Both the position numbers and the translations under genes were made by a program. From Litoditis marina (lineage: Eukaryota > Nematoda > Chromadorea > Rhabditida > Rhabditidae), in the NCBI GenBank assembly GCA_964036275.1, contig OZ038435.1, forward strand, positions 11,447,634 through 11,511,633: a stretch of DNA of 64,000 nt. Reading direction: 5' to 3'. Position 1 is the first letter of the stretch. Each line of letters opens with the position of its first letter. Under the pieces are notes generated by a model that saw only the letters and a list, made by a program, of their open reading frames with translations, searched no databases and had not been told where the DNA came from. Positions 30,413 through 50,030 of this stretch are shown piece after piece.

Positions 30413-33139
30413 GGAATAGTTAGAAAAACCATAAGTTGACCATGAAAAACAGAATCACGATACTGTGAAATGTATGATTTCACAATGCGACGAATGAAAA
30501 TTGAATGAAAAATGCGTAGTTTAGTCACTTTCAACAAACATTTGCGTTTAAATACACACAGTATATTTATTTATTTATTTGATGCACTACGAGGTGCGCT
30601 AAACGAGAAAGAAAAAACACAGAATTACTTGGATACAATTGATCGAAGAAAAAGAACATAGTAAAATACAGAAGCAAAATCGAACAGTAGTCAGGAAAGT
30701 ACACGTGTAGAATTATGAAAAATACGTCTACAAAGTCAGCTAACTACACAGATTTGGTGTATGGAGTGATGAATTCAAAAATCAGTGTTTCGCCAATCGA
30801 AGCTACATGCTCTGATGTATATCTGAATAGGAATCGAATCGTGTTGTTATCTTTCTCTGCAACAGAAGGTAAAGTGAACAACTACAGTCAGTCCTGAACA
30901 AACCCGTACCCCTGCAGACATCGTATCTAGAGAAGGGAGGGGGCTACGTGTTAGACTAAGATTGAGTTATACCCATTAGATTTGTGTTTCCTAACCTAAC
31001 CTTATAGTTTGATATTTTATATTGTTCCTAATTTCTGGTAAACCAGAAAATGTCAAGCGATTGTTTGGGGTATTGAACTAATATTGTTCGAGTTACCTAG
31101 TTTATTGAGTACGACCTATGTGAGACAGAGGAAAGCTCAGGACAAAAACTAGTTGAGCCATTTACTAACTGTGACAGAAAAAGGTTAGTTACACAATTGT
31201 ATGGAAGTGATTTGGCAATTTAGTTCATTGATTCATCTGGGTGTTCTCAAACGGAGGATGAAGATAGTAAACTGTGCGGACAACAGTTTTTGGTTTTGTT
31301 CCGTGAACTCATCCCGCTCAGACAGAACCTGGGGTAGTTAGAGGGGGACCTAAAGGGGCGTGGCTTATAGGGTCAGGCGTGGCTCGAAGAATCAATGCCA
31401 CGCGCCAGTTTTTGAGTCTTCAATGCGGCAAGAGTGCGGTTTTGAGTGGATAAAATCGAATTTTGAGTGAAAAAATGGAATATAGAGAGAAAATTAGATC
31501 TAAGTGCATATATTTCCTTTTCTTTTGTTAAAAGATGGAGAAGTTTCGTTTTTAGAATCTGGGACTTTGTCCGGAGTTGGTCACCGCAAGACTTGGTACC
31601 AGATTTTCCACGGCTTGAGTTTTGTCATAGCGAGATTTGTCCCGAGATTTGTCATAGCGGGAGAGCGCAAACGGCAAACGTTTGACATTCCATACAAAAC
31701 AGTAGAAAGAAGGTGGAATAGTTGTTATTTGATGAAAAATCTATTTTTTTATAAAATAAAAGGTGTAATAGTTTATAGCTTTTCAGTTTTGTTCTGGGTA
31801 ACATTCGTCTAACTTGTTCAAAATTAACCTATTGGTAGTTTGGTACACAATAAAACGAACTAATTTTGTGAAGAATTGGATGGACTTTACTTAGTTTAGA
31901 CGATGAAGAAATGTGAGTTCGAAAAAGTGCAAACCTTTTTCACGTTCACGTAAAGATACAGTTCTATAAATCACAGCTGCCAAATTTAGAATCTTTAGTG
32001 AAAATACAAACTTCGGCTGTCTCCAGTGAACTGAAAATAATTCCTGCCAGCCTGGTTTAATGGAGTTAGAAATGTGAAAAACAGCAATTTCCGGGAGAAA
32101 TGGAAATTCGAAACCGAATATAGTTTTCTTTGTTTGTTGTTTACGAAAACATAGGAATGAAAATTGTGTGAAATAGTTTTTATTTGAAATTTTTAGAAAC
32201 GATTTTTCACGGCTTCCCAAAATTTGCCAAAAAAATTTACAAACATTACAATTTTGATATTTATAGAATTTTCAGGAAATATACATCAAAATATATTTTA
32301 GAATCAAATTGATACAATTCGTTTATTTGTAGAGATGAATGAGTTAACTAGGCGCTTACGCCGAACGTACATTGGACAAATATGTCCCCTCGAAGGAGAG
32401 ATAAAGGAAAAGAGGGAGGGTGCGAGACGGTCAGAGAGGGAGCGGACCCTCTCAAGAGAGGTTGCCGATGAGGAAAGGGAACTGAAAAGAAGAGAGGGGC
32501 AAGAGGAGAGAGAGGGGAAGAGAGAGGATGCAGAAAGAAAGAGAGAGGGAGAGAAGATGAAGAAAAAGAGAGAGAGAAAGAGAAAGAGAGAGAAGTAACT
32601 GAAAATAAATGGTCATATTTTCCGAATCTCAGTCTTTTCGGCAGAAAATAAACTCGCGCCCCACTCAGACAGAGTATCGTTTTTGTAGTCGAGTCTGCTA
32701 CATTCGAGTGAGCTGGTGAAAAAGCCGAACATCTGTCAAATACGCTGTTTCAACTGCGTTTAGCACAACCTACATACTCTAATTGGCAAGGAGGAACAAT
32801 TTGAAAACAAAGGCCAAAGGCAAGGGATATCGAGAATACTGTTTCTATTTCGTTTTTTCTTATTTCATGCGATTAAATTATATTTGGTGGTTTAGTCTGT
32901 TTGGATTTTAGAGTTTGTTGAGCTTTTTCTTTGAAAGTGAGAAGTATTTGGAGTTTTGACAATTTTCCTAAAAAAATACCTAAAGATGATCAAACAGTCG
33001 TTGTAGTCTGATGGCAATGGCTGGCACAAGTGGCACATGACCCGAAAAGCAAACAAACACATCATAATGTGGAAACATATACCGTATAGGCTTGGTTTGG
33101 GTAAAATGCCAAAAAAGAATTATTATATTCTCAGAACGA

Positions 33140-33285
33140 TTGGCGCCAATTTTCTGCGATTGGCCAGCTACAAAAGCGAGAGTGTGTGCAGGTCAATGAG
33201 GCCGCAGACATCTGCGTCTCTTCGACCTGTGCACTCTCTCGTCGAGGCCGCTACAAAAGTGGCTGGCCAATTGGCTGGGAATTGT
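33140..33285. repeat. Foldback with GGCCAGCTACAAAAGCGAG arms
   Basis: The left arm (GATTGGCCAGC through GTGTGCAGGTC) and right arm (GACCTGTGCAC through GGCTGGCCAATT) are inverted over about 60 bp. Each arm also holds a CTACAAAAG direct motif. Confidence 0.75.
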
Positions 33286-33640
33286 CTGAGTTGTATTATG
33301 ACTATTAGATAAATTACATCAACATTGTCATTATGGGGTCTGTTCTTCCCAAAAAACTGTACGTTGTAGTTTTCCTCACCCCAGCTTTTCGGTCATAGTT
33401 TGTAAATTATGTCGTGTATCAATTGATCAAACTACATCTCATAATTGGTTACTTCCTATACTCTAATTCAGAATAAAGGAATAAAAGTGAAAGCGTCCAG
33501 AGATGTCGCTCCTCTCAACATATCCTTAGCCCTCTTTTCTGTTTACATTGGATCGAGAACTAGAAAAGAACACAAATCTCACGCTTCCCCCAGAATAAAC
33601 AGGCAAACAGCTCTCAGTTTAACGAAAGTCCCACCGAATA

Positions 33641-33840
33641 TACTGAGTGCCAAATTGAAAAATTTCTGTCTCTTGCCGGAATCGAACCTGCGAGCAAAAG
33701 TTTCGTAGCAGGGCGCTAACCACTGCGCCATTAGAGCACATAAATGGAAAGCTTTGGAATCAAAGACATATGTGCGTGCACAGCGGGAAGTGAGATATAC
33801 AGTATCATTTGTTCCCGTTGGCAACGAACATATTATTTCC
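33641..33840 (-). mobile_element. tRNA-cored element, well preserved copy
   Basis: On the minus strand it has a perfect A box (TGGCGCAGTGG) and B box (GGTTCGATTCC) with 42 bases between their starts, as in an intronless tRNA. A strong D arm (GGCGC...GCGCC) and a T arm can be drawn. A distal segment with GATATACAGTA follows. Confidence 0.85.
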
Positions 33841-35009
33841 GTTGGCAACGAACATATTTGTAGTTTGATCTCGCTGCTTTCTGGTCGAAATTCGTGAAAT
33901 ACGGCGTGTTTTGAGATAGAACAACACCACTGATTTTGTTAATCTCTATAAATCAACGAGAGCAACCTACTTCCTGGTTCAGCGAGTTCAAGTTCATCAA
34001 AAGCGACCGTTTTTGTGTGCTGCATTCAAACAAATGGTTAGATTGATGATAATCGATGGAATCCGGAGATGATTCCATTTTTGGGGCATTTCCTGCACTA
34101 GACATTCGCATGAAAATCTACACAGCACGTGTATTTCACTTTTGCACGTAGTTCCCGGATCGTGCGGATTAGTTGTTGATCCCGACATTGCGGACTTCCA
34201 AAAGTGGTTTTATTTAGGATTTATGAGATTTTGACATAGAAAGATAGAGGAGGAAGACTCTATCGTTGTGCATATTTATATTGTTTGATGAGTTACCTAG
34301 AAGTCATTTGAATAGTCACGTGAAGTTACCATTCTAATGAGGCATCGGGCAGTTTGTCATTGCACGTTTCTGAGTTAGGCTGTGTTAACATTTTTCATTT
34401 TCTCGTTATTGGAGTGCCACTTATGTGGAAAAACACGTGTGCAATCGCGAATAAACATTATATTATATTCCATGTGAATATGGCTCACAGTAGATTAACT
34501 CATGAGGTAATGAAAAGAGAAAAGTTACATGGAGCATCGGTGCAATATTGAATGATATGCCTCCTTCACGTATGAATAATACACACAAGATACACGCAAT
34601 TCGGCAATCTCAGCGGTTATATACTGGGAATCAGATGGACATTAGTCATTATTTTAATTATTATTAAAATCGACTCGCTAAGACACAAAAGTTAAAACAC
34701 AACAAATGTCTGTCTGTAACTGACTATAAATGAATGGTCGAAAACAAATTTCGAATAAATACAAAACCCACTGATAAAAACGTGAAAAAGGAAAGATTAG
34801 TTTCGAAATAGAACGTGCACGATCAATAAAAAATGAGTCAAAAAAGGTATATTCTGAGGGTAACGTTCTTTTTATATACTAATCTTAACTTTGCTTTCAC
34901 TCGTTTTTCATACTAACTGAACTATTTTTCTATAGTTACGATGTAATTGTAATTAGAATGGAGCAGAGCGAATATTATTTCAAACAACAACAGTTTTTAA
35001 CGGCAGTAT

Positions 35010-35144
35010 ATTGTTAGTCAATTGTACAGTCACGTGAAACATGTTAAACACAGCAGAATTCAGAAACGTGCAATGTCAAAATGCACCGTGCCTAATCAGA
35101 ATGTAAACTTTACGTGACTGTTCAATTTACTTCTAGTATAGTTT
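35010..35144. mobile_element. CACGTGA-ended MITE (~130 bp)
   Basis: A full-length copy: GTCAATTGTACAGTCACGTG on the left and an inverted ACGTGACTGTTCAATTTAC on the right. Confidence 0.88.
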
Positions 35145-35212
35145 AAAACGAATAATTGATTGAACTTCGTTCAAGTATGAGCAAACGTTGTGCTGCCCGT
35201 GGGAAACGAACC

Positions 35213-35410
35213 TATAGTGAGTGCCAATTTTACAAACTTCTGTCTCTTGCCGGAATCGAACCTGCGAGCAAAAGTTTTGTAGCAGGGCGCTAACCACTGC
35301 ACTACTAAATCACTTAGCCGGCAAGCTTTGGAATCGAAGACATGTGTGCGTACACAGCGGAAAGTGAGATATACAGTACCCTTTCGCCTTTCCGTTGGCG
35401 ACGACTATAC
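35213..35410 (-). mobile_element. tRNA-cored element, full-length reference copy (198 bp)
   Basis: Termini read TATAGTGAGTGCCAA on the left and, reverse complemented, TATAGTCGTCGCCAA on the right: an inverted repeat of 11 matches in 15. The minus-strand tRNA-like core has an intact B box and an A box damaged at the end. No poly-A or short-repeat tail of a SINE is present. Confidence 0.85.
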
Positions 35411-36599
35411 GTTTGCCGTACTCGGATGGAGCGAGTATCCAATACGCCATTCAGACATGTGAATGGAAGTGAAAACCAGGCATTTTGATGAGACGTTTTC
35501 TGGAGGTGAAAACCGGGTTGTTTACCAAGGTTCGCCTAAAACTAGCCAAAAAGTTGTAATACAAGATGTAGACAGTTTGTCAAGAACTTGATGCCAAGTT
35601 GCGCAACAAGCTTTGATTTCACAATTTCATATATCAACCAGTGACCAATTTGAAAAGAAACCGGTAAACAACTCGGTTTTCAGGTTCAGAGTTACGCTCT
35701 AATTCCTCTCAATCAATTTGGCTTGGAATGTCTCGTCTGGTAGACCCTTTCAGTATTTCCTCCAAATGTCTAGGAAAGGAAGTACCGAGAAAAATGCAAT
35801 GAACTGTGTTGGAATGCCTGCAGAACTGTGAACAAAAACTATACTAGAGGAAAATTGAATATTCACGTTGGACGTTTCTGAGTTCAGCTGTGTTTAACAG
35901 TTCCGCGTGACTGTGCAACTGACTAACAGTATAACTACTCTCAATAAATTCATCTTGGAACGTTAACCTGGTAGACATGTGCCCTTTCATGAAAATATTT
36001 AGGAGAATGGCTGAGGAACTACGCAGAAAAATGCAATAAACTGTGTTGGAATGTCTGCAGAACTGTGAACAAAAACTTATCTGCGCTGCGAATCTCTGAA
36101 ACAGCTATGAAATGTCTCATATAAATTTTGAAACAAGTTAAATAGAAAAAATCCACTGCAAATTATAAAAAAAGGAAGAATGAGCTCAGAAAAAGTTCAC
36201 TCCGAGCAAAAAAAGGATTATCGACCGTTTCACTGAAACCGACTAATTCAACATGACTGATCGTCCTGTTTATCTCGGGTACAGAATGGGTACATTTCAA
36301 AGAACGATTACAATCTGCAAAGATTAGGTTTTTCAAAGGTTTTTCAAAGGTCAAAGCAAGAATATATAGTCTGTTTCACGCAAACATAGCTCTCTACAGT
36401 AGGATTGTAAGTCTTCCGAGTATATTTTTCATATTTCTTACGTTTTGTAACTAGTTTGAATTTAATGGTTTCGTTGTCCACATTGTTTACTACAAGCATA
36501 GAAAGCAGTGAATCCGAAAGTTAGTGTGTTTGTGGAATAAACGTCCTTGAACAATAGAAAGATTACTGTAGAGATTCATCGATTAGTGAAACGGAGAAC

Positions 36600-36715
36600 A
36601 GTGGGTTCCGCATTTATAAGATTTTGTCTCTCGCCGGAATCGAACCTGCGAGCAAAATAATCGTAGCAGGGCGCTACTAACCACTGCGCTATTAGCGCAC
36701 GTAGCAATGCCAACA
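36600..36715 (-). mobile_element. tRNA-cored element, core-only copy
   Basis: The B box GGTTCGATTCC is intact. A 3-bp insertion lies in the D-arm region, and the distal half of the element is missing. Confidence 0.7.
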
Positions 36716-37039
36716 GAGCAATCGATAATCCACCATGAAGTCTTCTATGAAGGAAAGGGACCACGAACAACTCAGAAGAAGTTGCTACTACAAATATCTG
36801 TAACATGTCTGATCACCGCCCCGTAACGGAGCGACGTGAATGAATAAATATGAAAATATAAAATATAAAATATGAATAGGTTCGAGTTCTTGGACTTTCC
36901 AGTTTCGAGTTCGGATCTAGCAACCACAATATAGAGTAAACGAAACTGTGGCGCAATTTGATGTCCAGAATCATCACAAATCCACACAGAACGGAAGCAC
37001 ATGTTTTGCTCTCTACAACTGTGTTGAGTAAGTACTAGG

Positions 37040-37250
37040 GTTGTTAATCGGTTCTGAAACTTTGACTTTTCGAGTTATCGAGTTTTCGAGTTTTCGAGTT
37101 TTTGATTTTTTGATTTTTTTGCGTTTCGCGAAGTTTCGAATTTAGAGTTTCGGAAAATTTCGAACTTTCGAGTTTTGATTTCGAATCGACTAGAAAAGTT
37201 TTCTCGAGTCGAGTTGAGTCCCGAGTTCAACTTTGACAACTTTAGTAAGA
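37040..37250. repeat. TTTCGAGTT-repeat element, longer copy
   Basis: It opens AGGGTTGTTAATCG and closes GAGTTCAACTTTGACAAC, with dense TCGAG/TTTTCGAG units between. Relative of 21070-21170. Confidence 0.75.
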
Positions 37251-37339
37251 ACTACTGGAACGAAAACCGTATTTTCGGAGGTAGAATTGGTTCACGTGAA
37301 GTTCACCTGCACAATAGATGAATAAAAAGTGACAGAAGG

Positions 37340-37490
37340 CAGACATAGATTTGACCGATGTAAGTTGCGGTGATTAGCATATTTTGCGCCAACAATGAAC
37401 TTTGAATGGCGATATAAAAGTCGAAAGTCGGTACGTTTTGCAGCAACGATTCGCCGCCCTTTCAATTAACTGAAACAGTTGTTTCAACTA
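37340..37490 (+). promoter_or_regulatory. Conserved core promoter of transporter A with TATA box
   Basis: TATAAAAG at 37413-37420 sits in a block of about 150 bp that also precedes transporter B (TATA at 52421-52428). Shared pieces are GGTGATTAGCATA, GAACTTTGAAT/GAACTTCGAAT, TATAAAAGTC, and ACTGAAACAG/ACTAAAACAG then TTTCAACTA. It lies 1267 bp from the A start codon but only 339 bp from that of B. Confidence 0.7.
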
Positions 37491-37984
37491 CTTTGTTATA
37501 GTCTCTCTCCCCACTTATAACTCTCTACAGTAATATGATAACAGAAGTTTGCCAAGTTAACGTTTTCGGATTTTCTTCATACGCAAGCAATATGTTCGGC
37601 AGCTTCACCATTACAAACTATGAAAATCTGAATTTAAAATGACGAATCGTTCGTTAGAAAAAGTCTCCTGAAATTTTGACGGATTACTGTATAAGGAAAT
37701 CAAACGGGGAAAACAGTGTACACGTTTGCAAATGGGGTTCTGTGTACGAGTGCTCTAGTTAATTACCATTAAATGTGTTTTTTGTCAAAGAAAATATACG
37801 AATGGATTGAAGTAATCTTTATAGTTTTCTGTCGGAACACGCCGTAATAAGGCAACTTCAATCAAACTGATCAAACTGCAGTGACAGGGGCAAGCCAGAC
37901 ACCATATGGGCCTGCTGTGAAAAGAGCGAATCCCACAACAGCATTCACCTCAAAAGAAGCGAACAGAGTCGTTACGGTATAGCT

Positions 37985-38360
37985 GGCGGCGTAGCAATCC
38001 AACCCACCTCATGAGATCTCCGTATGATGTTTCCATGAGAATCCCATGAAAACCTGGCATCGTAGCAAAATGGTTAAAGTGGTGAGCTCACCCTGATTGA
38101 AGACCTGATGACAGTCTGGCCACTTAGTTGTCATCTTTCTGTGCTCAAGCATAGTGGGATGACCCAAACTTGGGTCAGATAGTGTCCAGATAGTTCAGCT
38201 CGGATCTGACCTTTTTAGTAGACTTTGCTACGGTGCCTGATGTACACCTCGTGAATTTCTAGTAAACATGAGTAGGATCTCATGTCTAATGAGAAGTTCG
38301 TGAGATATTGCTCATGAGGTATCTCATGAGGTTTTCGAGACATTGCCACCGCACCTAGTA
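37985..38360. mobile_element. TCATGAGA element split by a later element (nest)
   Basis: The outer element begins GGCGGCGTAGCAATCC and ends ATTGCCACCGCACC. At 38053-38240 it is interrupted by the CCTGGCA-CGTAGCAAA element. The inner insertion must be younger than the outer. Confidence 0.8.
38053..38240. mobile_element. CCTGGCACCGTAGCAAAGTC element, copy 1 (nested)
   Basis: About 188 bp with inverted ends near CCTGGCATCGTAGCAAA and GACTTTGCTACGGTGCC. Internal stems include TGACCCAAACTTGGGTCA. Copies: 39006-39193 and 56346-56533. Confidence 0.85.
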
Positions 38361-38462
38361 TGAAATACAGATGATAGTGAACAATGACTTAGATTTGAAC
38401 ATAGCCTATTCCACACTTCCCGTTTGTTCAGCTCACAATTATCTCATTTTATTGCTTGTCTT

Positions 38463-38535
38463 AAACACAGCAAAACTCACGATTACAGTATGTTTTCTTC
38501 TTTCCCTCAACCTCAGTTATTCCATGGAGATAGTT
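38463..38535 (+). repeat. Echo of transporter A exon 1 start
   Basis: ACACAG, then CGATTACAGTATG and a TCTTC/CTCAACC/TCAG... series, copy the true exon 1 start (38656-38730) about 190 bp upstream, diverged. The frame reads Met then SS..PQPQL-like residues and meets a stop after about 24 codons. An upstream pseudo-start with its own acceptor. Confidence 0.7.
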
Positions 38536-38679
38536 CTTATTTGGTAGTCCTTCCTGAATTTTAGTACCTCATCTGAGCTCAGATTGAAGTAAAAACTGTA
38601 GAAGAGTTGTTGTTCACATTTGTTTCCATTTGATCACTGGTTCATTGAACCGGAACACAGGCAAATTTTCGATTACAGT

Positions 38680-47250
<8,571 letters not shown>

Positions 47251-48634
47251 AGAAACTGGTCAAGAAACGGATTCAAGATTCATTTAGTTCACTCCATATA
47301 ATTCCGAGATGGTGTCACTTGACTGACTGCAGATGTATTCATCTTTGCACTACAGTAAAATGAGACATTCTACGTCGTGGAAATGTCTTATTTCACATTT
47401 ATCGTTCACTATACATTATTTGGTCATCAATCGTTTCCATATTTTCCTTTCCTGATTTTGTGAAGAAAAAACGCAGACCGGAGAGACTGCGTTTTTAGAG
47501 ACTTTTAGAGACCAAGTTTTGTACTTATACTGTAAGAGTCTCTACCGAAAAAAAAAGAACTTTTCCGCACTTCACGTTTCAAATTCGAATTCGCTGTGAG
47601 ATCTACTCACTTATTCGGAATCAACTATACTTTTGTGTTGTTCTTTTATTTACACTTGTCTGGTATTTGTTTACTAGCATAGTGTTCGATCTCATGTACT
47701 TGTTTCTAGTATGTTCATTGTACTTCACTTAATATTTTGAGAACAATCACTAGTCGTGTTATATTTTATAGTGTTTTTGCAATTTTTTCTCGATGAAACA
47801 GTGATAAAGAATGATGAGGTATTTGTGGGTAAGTGGTCCGAAACGGCAGTTGTGGTAACTTTTCGATGAAAGCTCGATACACGATATGCAGTGTTAAAGT
47901 TAGCGTTTCTCTCTAATCTTGACTTTCGAGTGAACCGATGGCAACTCAAAAATCATTGAAAAAAATACGTACGGTATATAAAAATAGTGGACGAAAAACA
48001 AAAATTACATATTTCCCAACATCAGCCCACTTTCCCACCCACTCGCCCAAATGCGAAAACTGACTGGAAAAATGAAAAATATTCAAAAATTGATTGAACT
48101 AAGTAGGGTTGCGTCACCATGTCAGAGCTTAATATTATGTTTTACCAAATTTAAGTTCGCATCTCCATTCATGGTCTACTGGAACACATTAAGAGACTTT
48201 TGAGATTTTTAAAATTTCCATGAATTTCAGATTATAGGAAAACGGTACATTGAACAGTATTGGCCGTAAATATAGAAAGGTAAGTTCTTGAACCAAAAAC
48301 TAATGAAATATTCATCAAAAAGTGGGGGCCCAACAATGGAGTGATTTGTACGAGCTACTCAAGGACGGCAGATCTTCTGAGGAGACTGCAACAAAAAGGG
48401 AAAAATATATAGAGAGGTAAATTTTTGAAGTGATGATGCCAGAAAAAGGGAAAAATATTTTCCAACTAGTTCACCGTAGAACAAGACACAGCAAAATCAT
48501 AGTGTCGGCCACAGTGATCCTAATCATTGTTTCCGAATTGTTTCATTGCACGTACCTGAATTTTCCTGTCATCAAAATGTTGCACGTGACTGTGCAATTG
48601 ACCAACAGTATGACTACTCACTGACAATTACCGT

Positions 48635-48850
48635 CGTTTGAAAACATATTTGACGTCAACTCCGGATTTTCCATTCATGACGTCACATAGCCTTCAGAAT
48701 CGCAGTTGACGTCTTCTATATGAATTTTCATCGTTTCATAACTACTTTTTCACTATTACTGTTGCTTAAAAACATATTTGACGTCAAATATGCACTTTTC
48801 ACTGGTGACGTCATCCGGCATTCTTAATCCTATGACGTCATCATCAGAAA
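48635..48850. repeat. 128-bp tandem repeat carrying five TGACGTCA palindromes
   Basis: Perfect TGACGTCA sites lie at 48651, 48678, 48779, 48806 and 48833. The first pair and the second pair are offset by exactly 128 bp. A broken sixth site is near 48708. TGACGTCA is the full CREB/ATF-type bZIP binding palindrome. Confidence 0.85.
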
Positions 48851-49869
48851 ACGTACGCCTGAATTGAAGTAAGTTCATGTGTTGGTGTCATATTTCAAGT
48901 TTTACTTGAATTGGTTGGGAATGAGCTGAGTTATAACAAACTCTCAATTTGCCCCTGACAGAGAGGCTGAGAGAGTGCACCAAATGAAGAGACGCAGAGA
49001 TTTTTTTGTGCTCTGAAGGTTTGACTGAGAGAACTATAATATCTCACATTTTTAGCCAAATCGGTCAACACATAGAAAAATATCAGAAGTACGCCCGACA
49101 GGACAGATCACAACGGAAGTTGGCGCTCTGAATGAAGCGCATAGCGTTATAACTTAGCTCGAAATCGACCGATTTCGTTGAAACTTGGAACATAGGTTAA
49201 AAATGTGTTGCATAAAACTTAAAAATCATTGAAACTTTTGTTTTTCAGCAGAGAAGCTTTTTGAAAGCAAACTAAAAAAAGGAAACCGCGCATTAGCCTG
49301 ACCAAAGACCAATCACGCACAGCGCTTCGCGCTGCGCGCGATTTGCAAGCTATACGGTTCGCTCCAGGAAAAACCAGATTCCCACCCATTGCTGCAATAC
49401 AAACTTCAATCGAGTAACCCGCTTCAGACAATTAATTCCCAGTTTCATTGATCTATTCATCACTATGAGCGCGTAAAGTTTGTATAGCCTTTTTCCTCAT
49501 TTCTCATTTCCTCAGATTTCTCAAGCGGGAGTGCCACATATAACAAAGAAAAGCTACATGTTGAATCGCAAATAAATATACTCTATTCTTTTTCATAAGT
49601 TCATTGAAACCGTTAGTTTTTGGACGCTGAATTCAATTTTATATTCGGATTGATTATAATTGATAAAATCCGAAAATAATTGTGAACTTGTTGTGCATTT
49701 CGAAAAGTAGACTTTTTCGGATGAAAAACAACAGTAATAAAATATAATCAACATATTGGTTTCTATTCCAACTCTTTTCACTGAACTCAGTTCTGCCGAT
49801 AGAAAACAAAATATGTGAATAGTAACTTGTTCCAATTGTGAACGTGACTATATACTAGCACTAGCACTG

Positions 49870-50030
49870 ACGGCGTGGCAATCCCTCCAATCTCATGACA
49901 AATTAGTTTGTTATAAGATATCTCAAGAGCTGTTCGTGAACTCTAGAGAAAATAGAATCTCATGAGAAGCTCATGATTATATCTCATGAGATATCTCATG
50001 AAATTTTTGAGGGCCTGCTACACCACCTGG
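49870..50030. mobile_element. TCATGAGA-rich inverted-repeat element
   Basis: The ends GGCGTGGCAATCCC and CTGCTACACCACC pair imperfectly; the interior has repeated ATCTCATGAGA palindromes. Family of 4279-4474 and 37985-38360. Confidence 0.75.

Larger units (their letters stand above)
26563..30700. other. Gene-free repeat-rich stretch, first part
   Basis: It contains a foldback (26731-27350), a poly-C run (28037-28049), a tRNA-like sequence (28570-28640), GTAGTTTGATC palindromes (28108-28173, 28692-28770, 29185-29255) and two CACGTGA-ended MITEs (29036-29165, 30283-30412). No supportable exon was found on either strand. Confidence 0.5.
30701..34300. other. Gene-free repeat-rich stretch, second part
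   Basis: It contains a GGGCGTGGCTTATAG repeat (about 31330-31420; an inverted relative is at 42385-42480), a GA-rich low-complexity tract (32370-32600), a foldback (33140-33285) and a tRNA-cored element (33641-33840). No gene could be supported. Confidence 0.5.
34301..37250. other. Region upstream of transporter A, partly duplicated upstream of transporter B
   Basis: Segments near 34560-34740 (CCTCCTTCACGTATGAA start) and 36130-36260 (GACTAATTC end) recur in the same order near 51045-51300 and 51370-51490, ahead of transporter B. Between them are MITEs and two tRNA-cored elements. No exon was found. Confidence 0.55.

Noticed and set aside
32335..32598. An 87-codon frame rich in Arg, Glu and Lys
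   Set aside because: It lies in GA-rich low-complexity DNA and has no flanking exons or recognisable family.
33665..33740. A functional minus-strand tRNA gene
   Set aside because: It is one of at least seven related copies inside a larger mobile element, and its acceptor stem is imperfect.
38620..38679. Upstream in-frame ATG for transporter A
   Set aside because: The N-terminal extension is not shared with copy B, and an acceptor-like ATTACAG lies directly before the downstream ATG in both genes.
48635..48850. A CRISPR-like or satellite array
   Set aside because: There are only two 128-bp units and the host is a nematode; the TGACGTCA content is the notable part.
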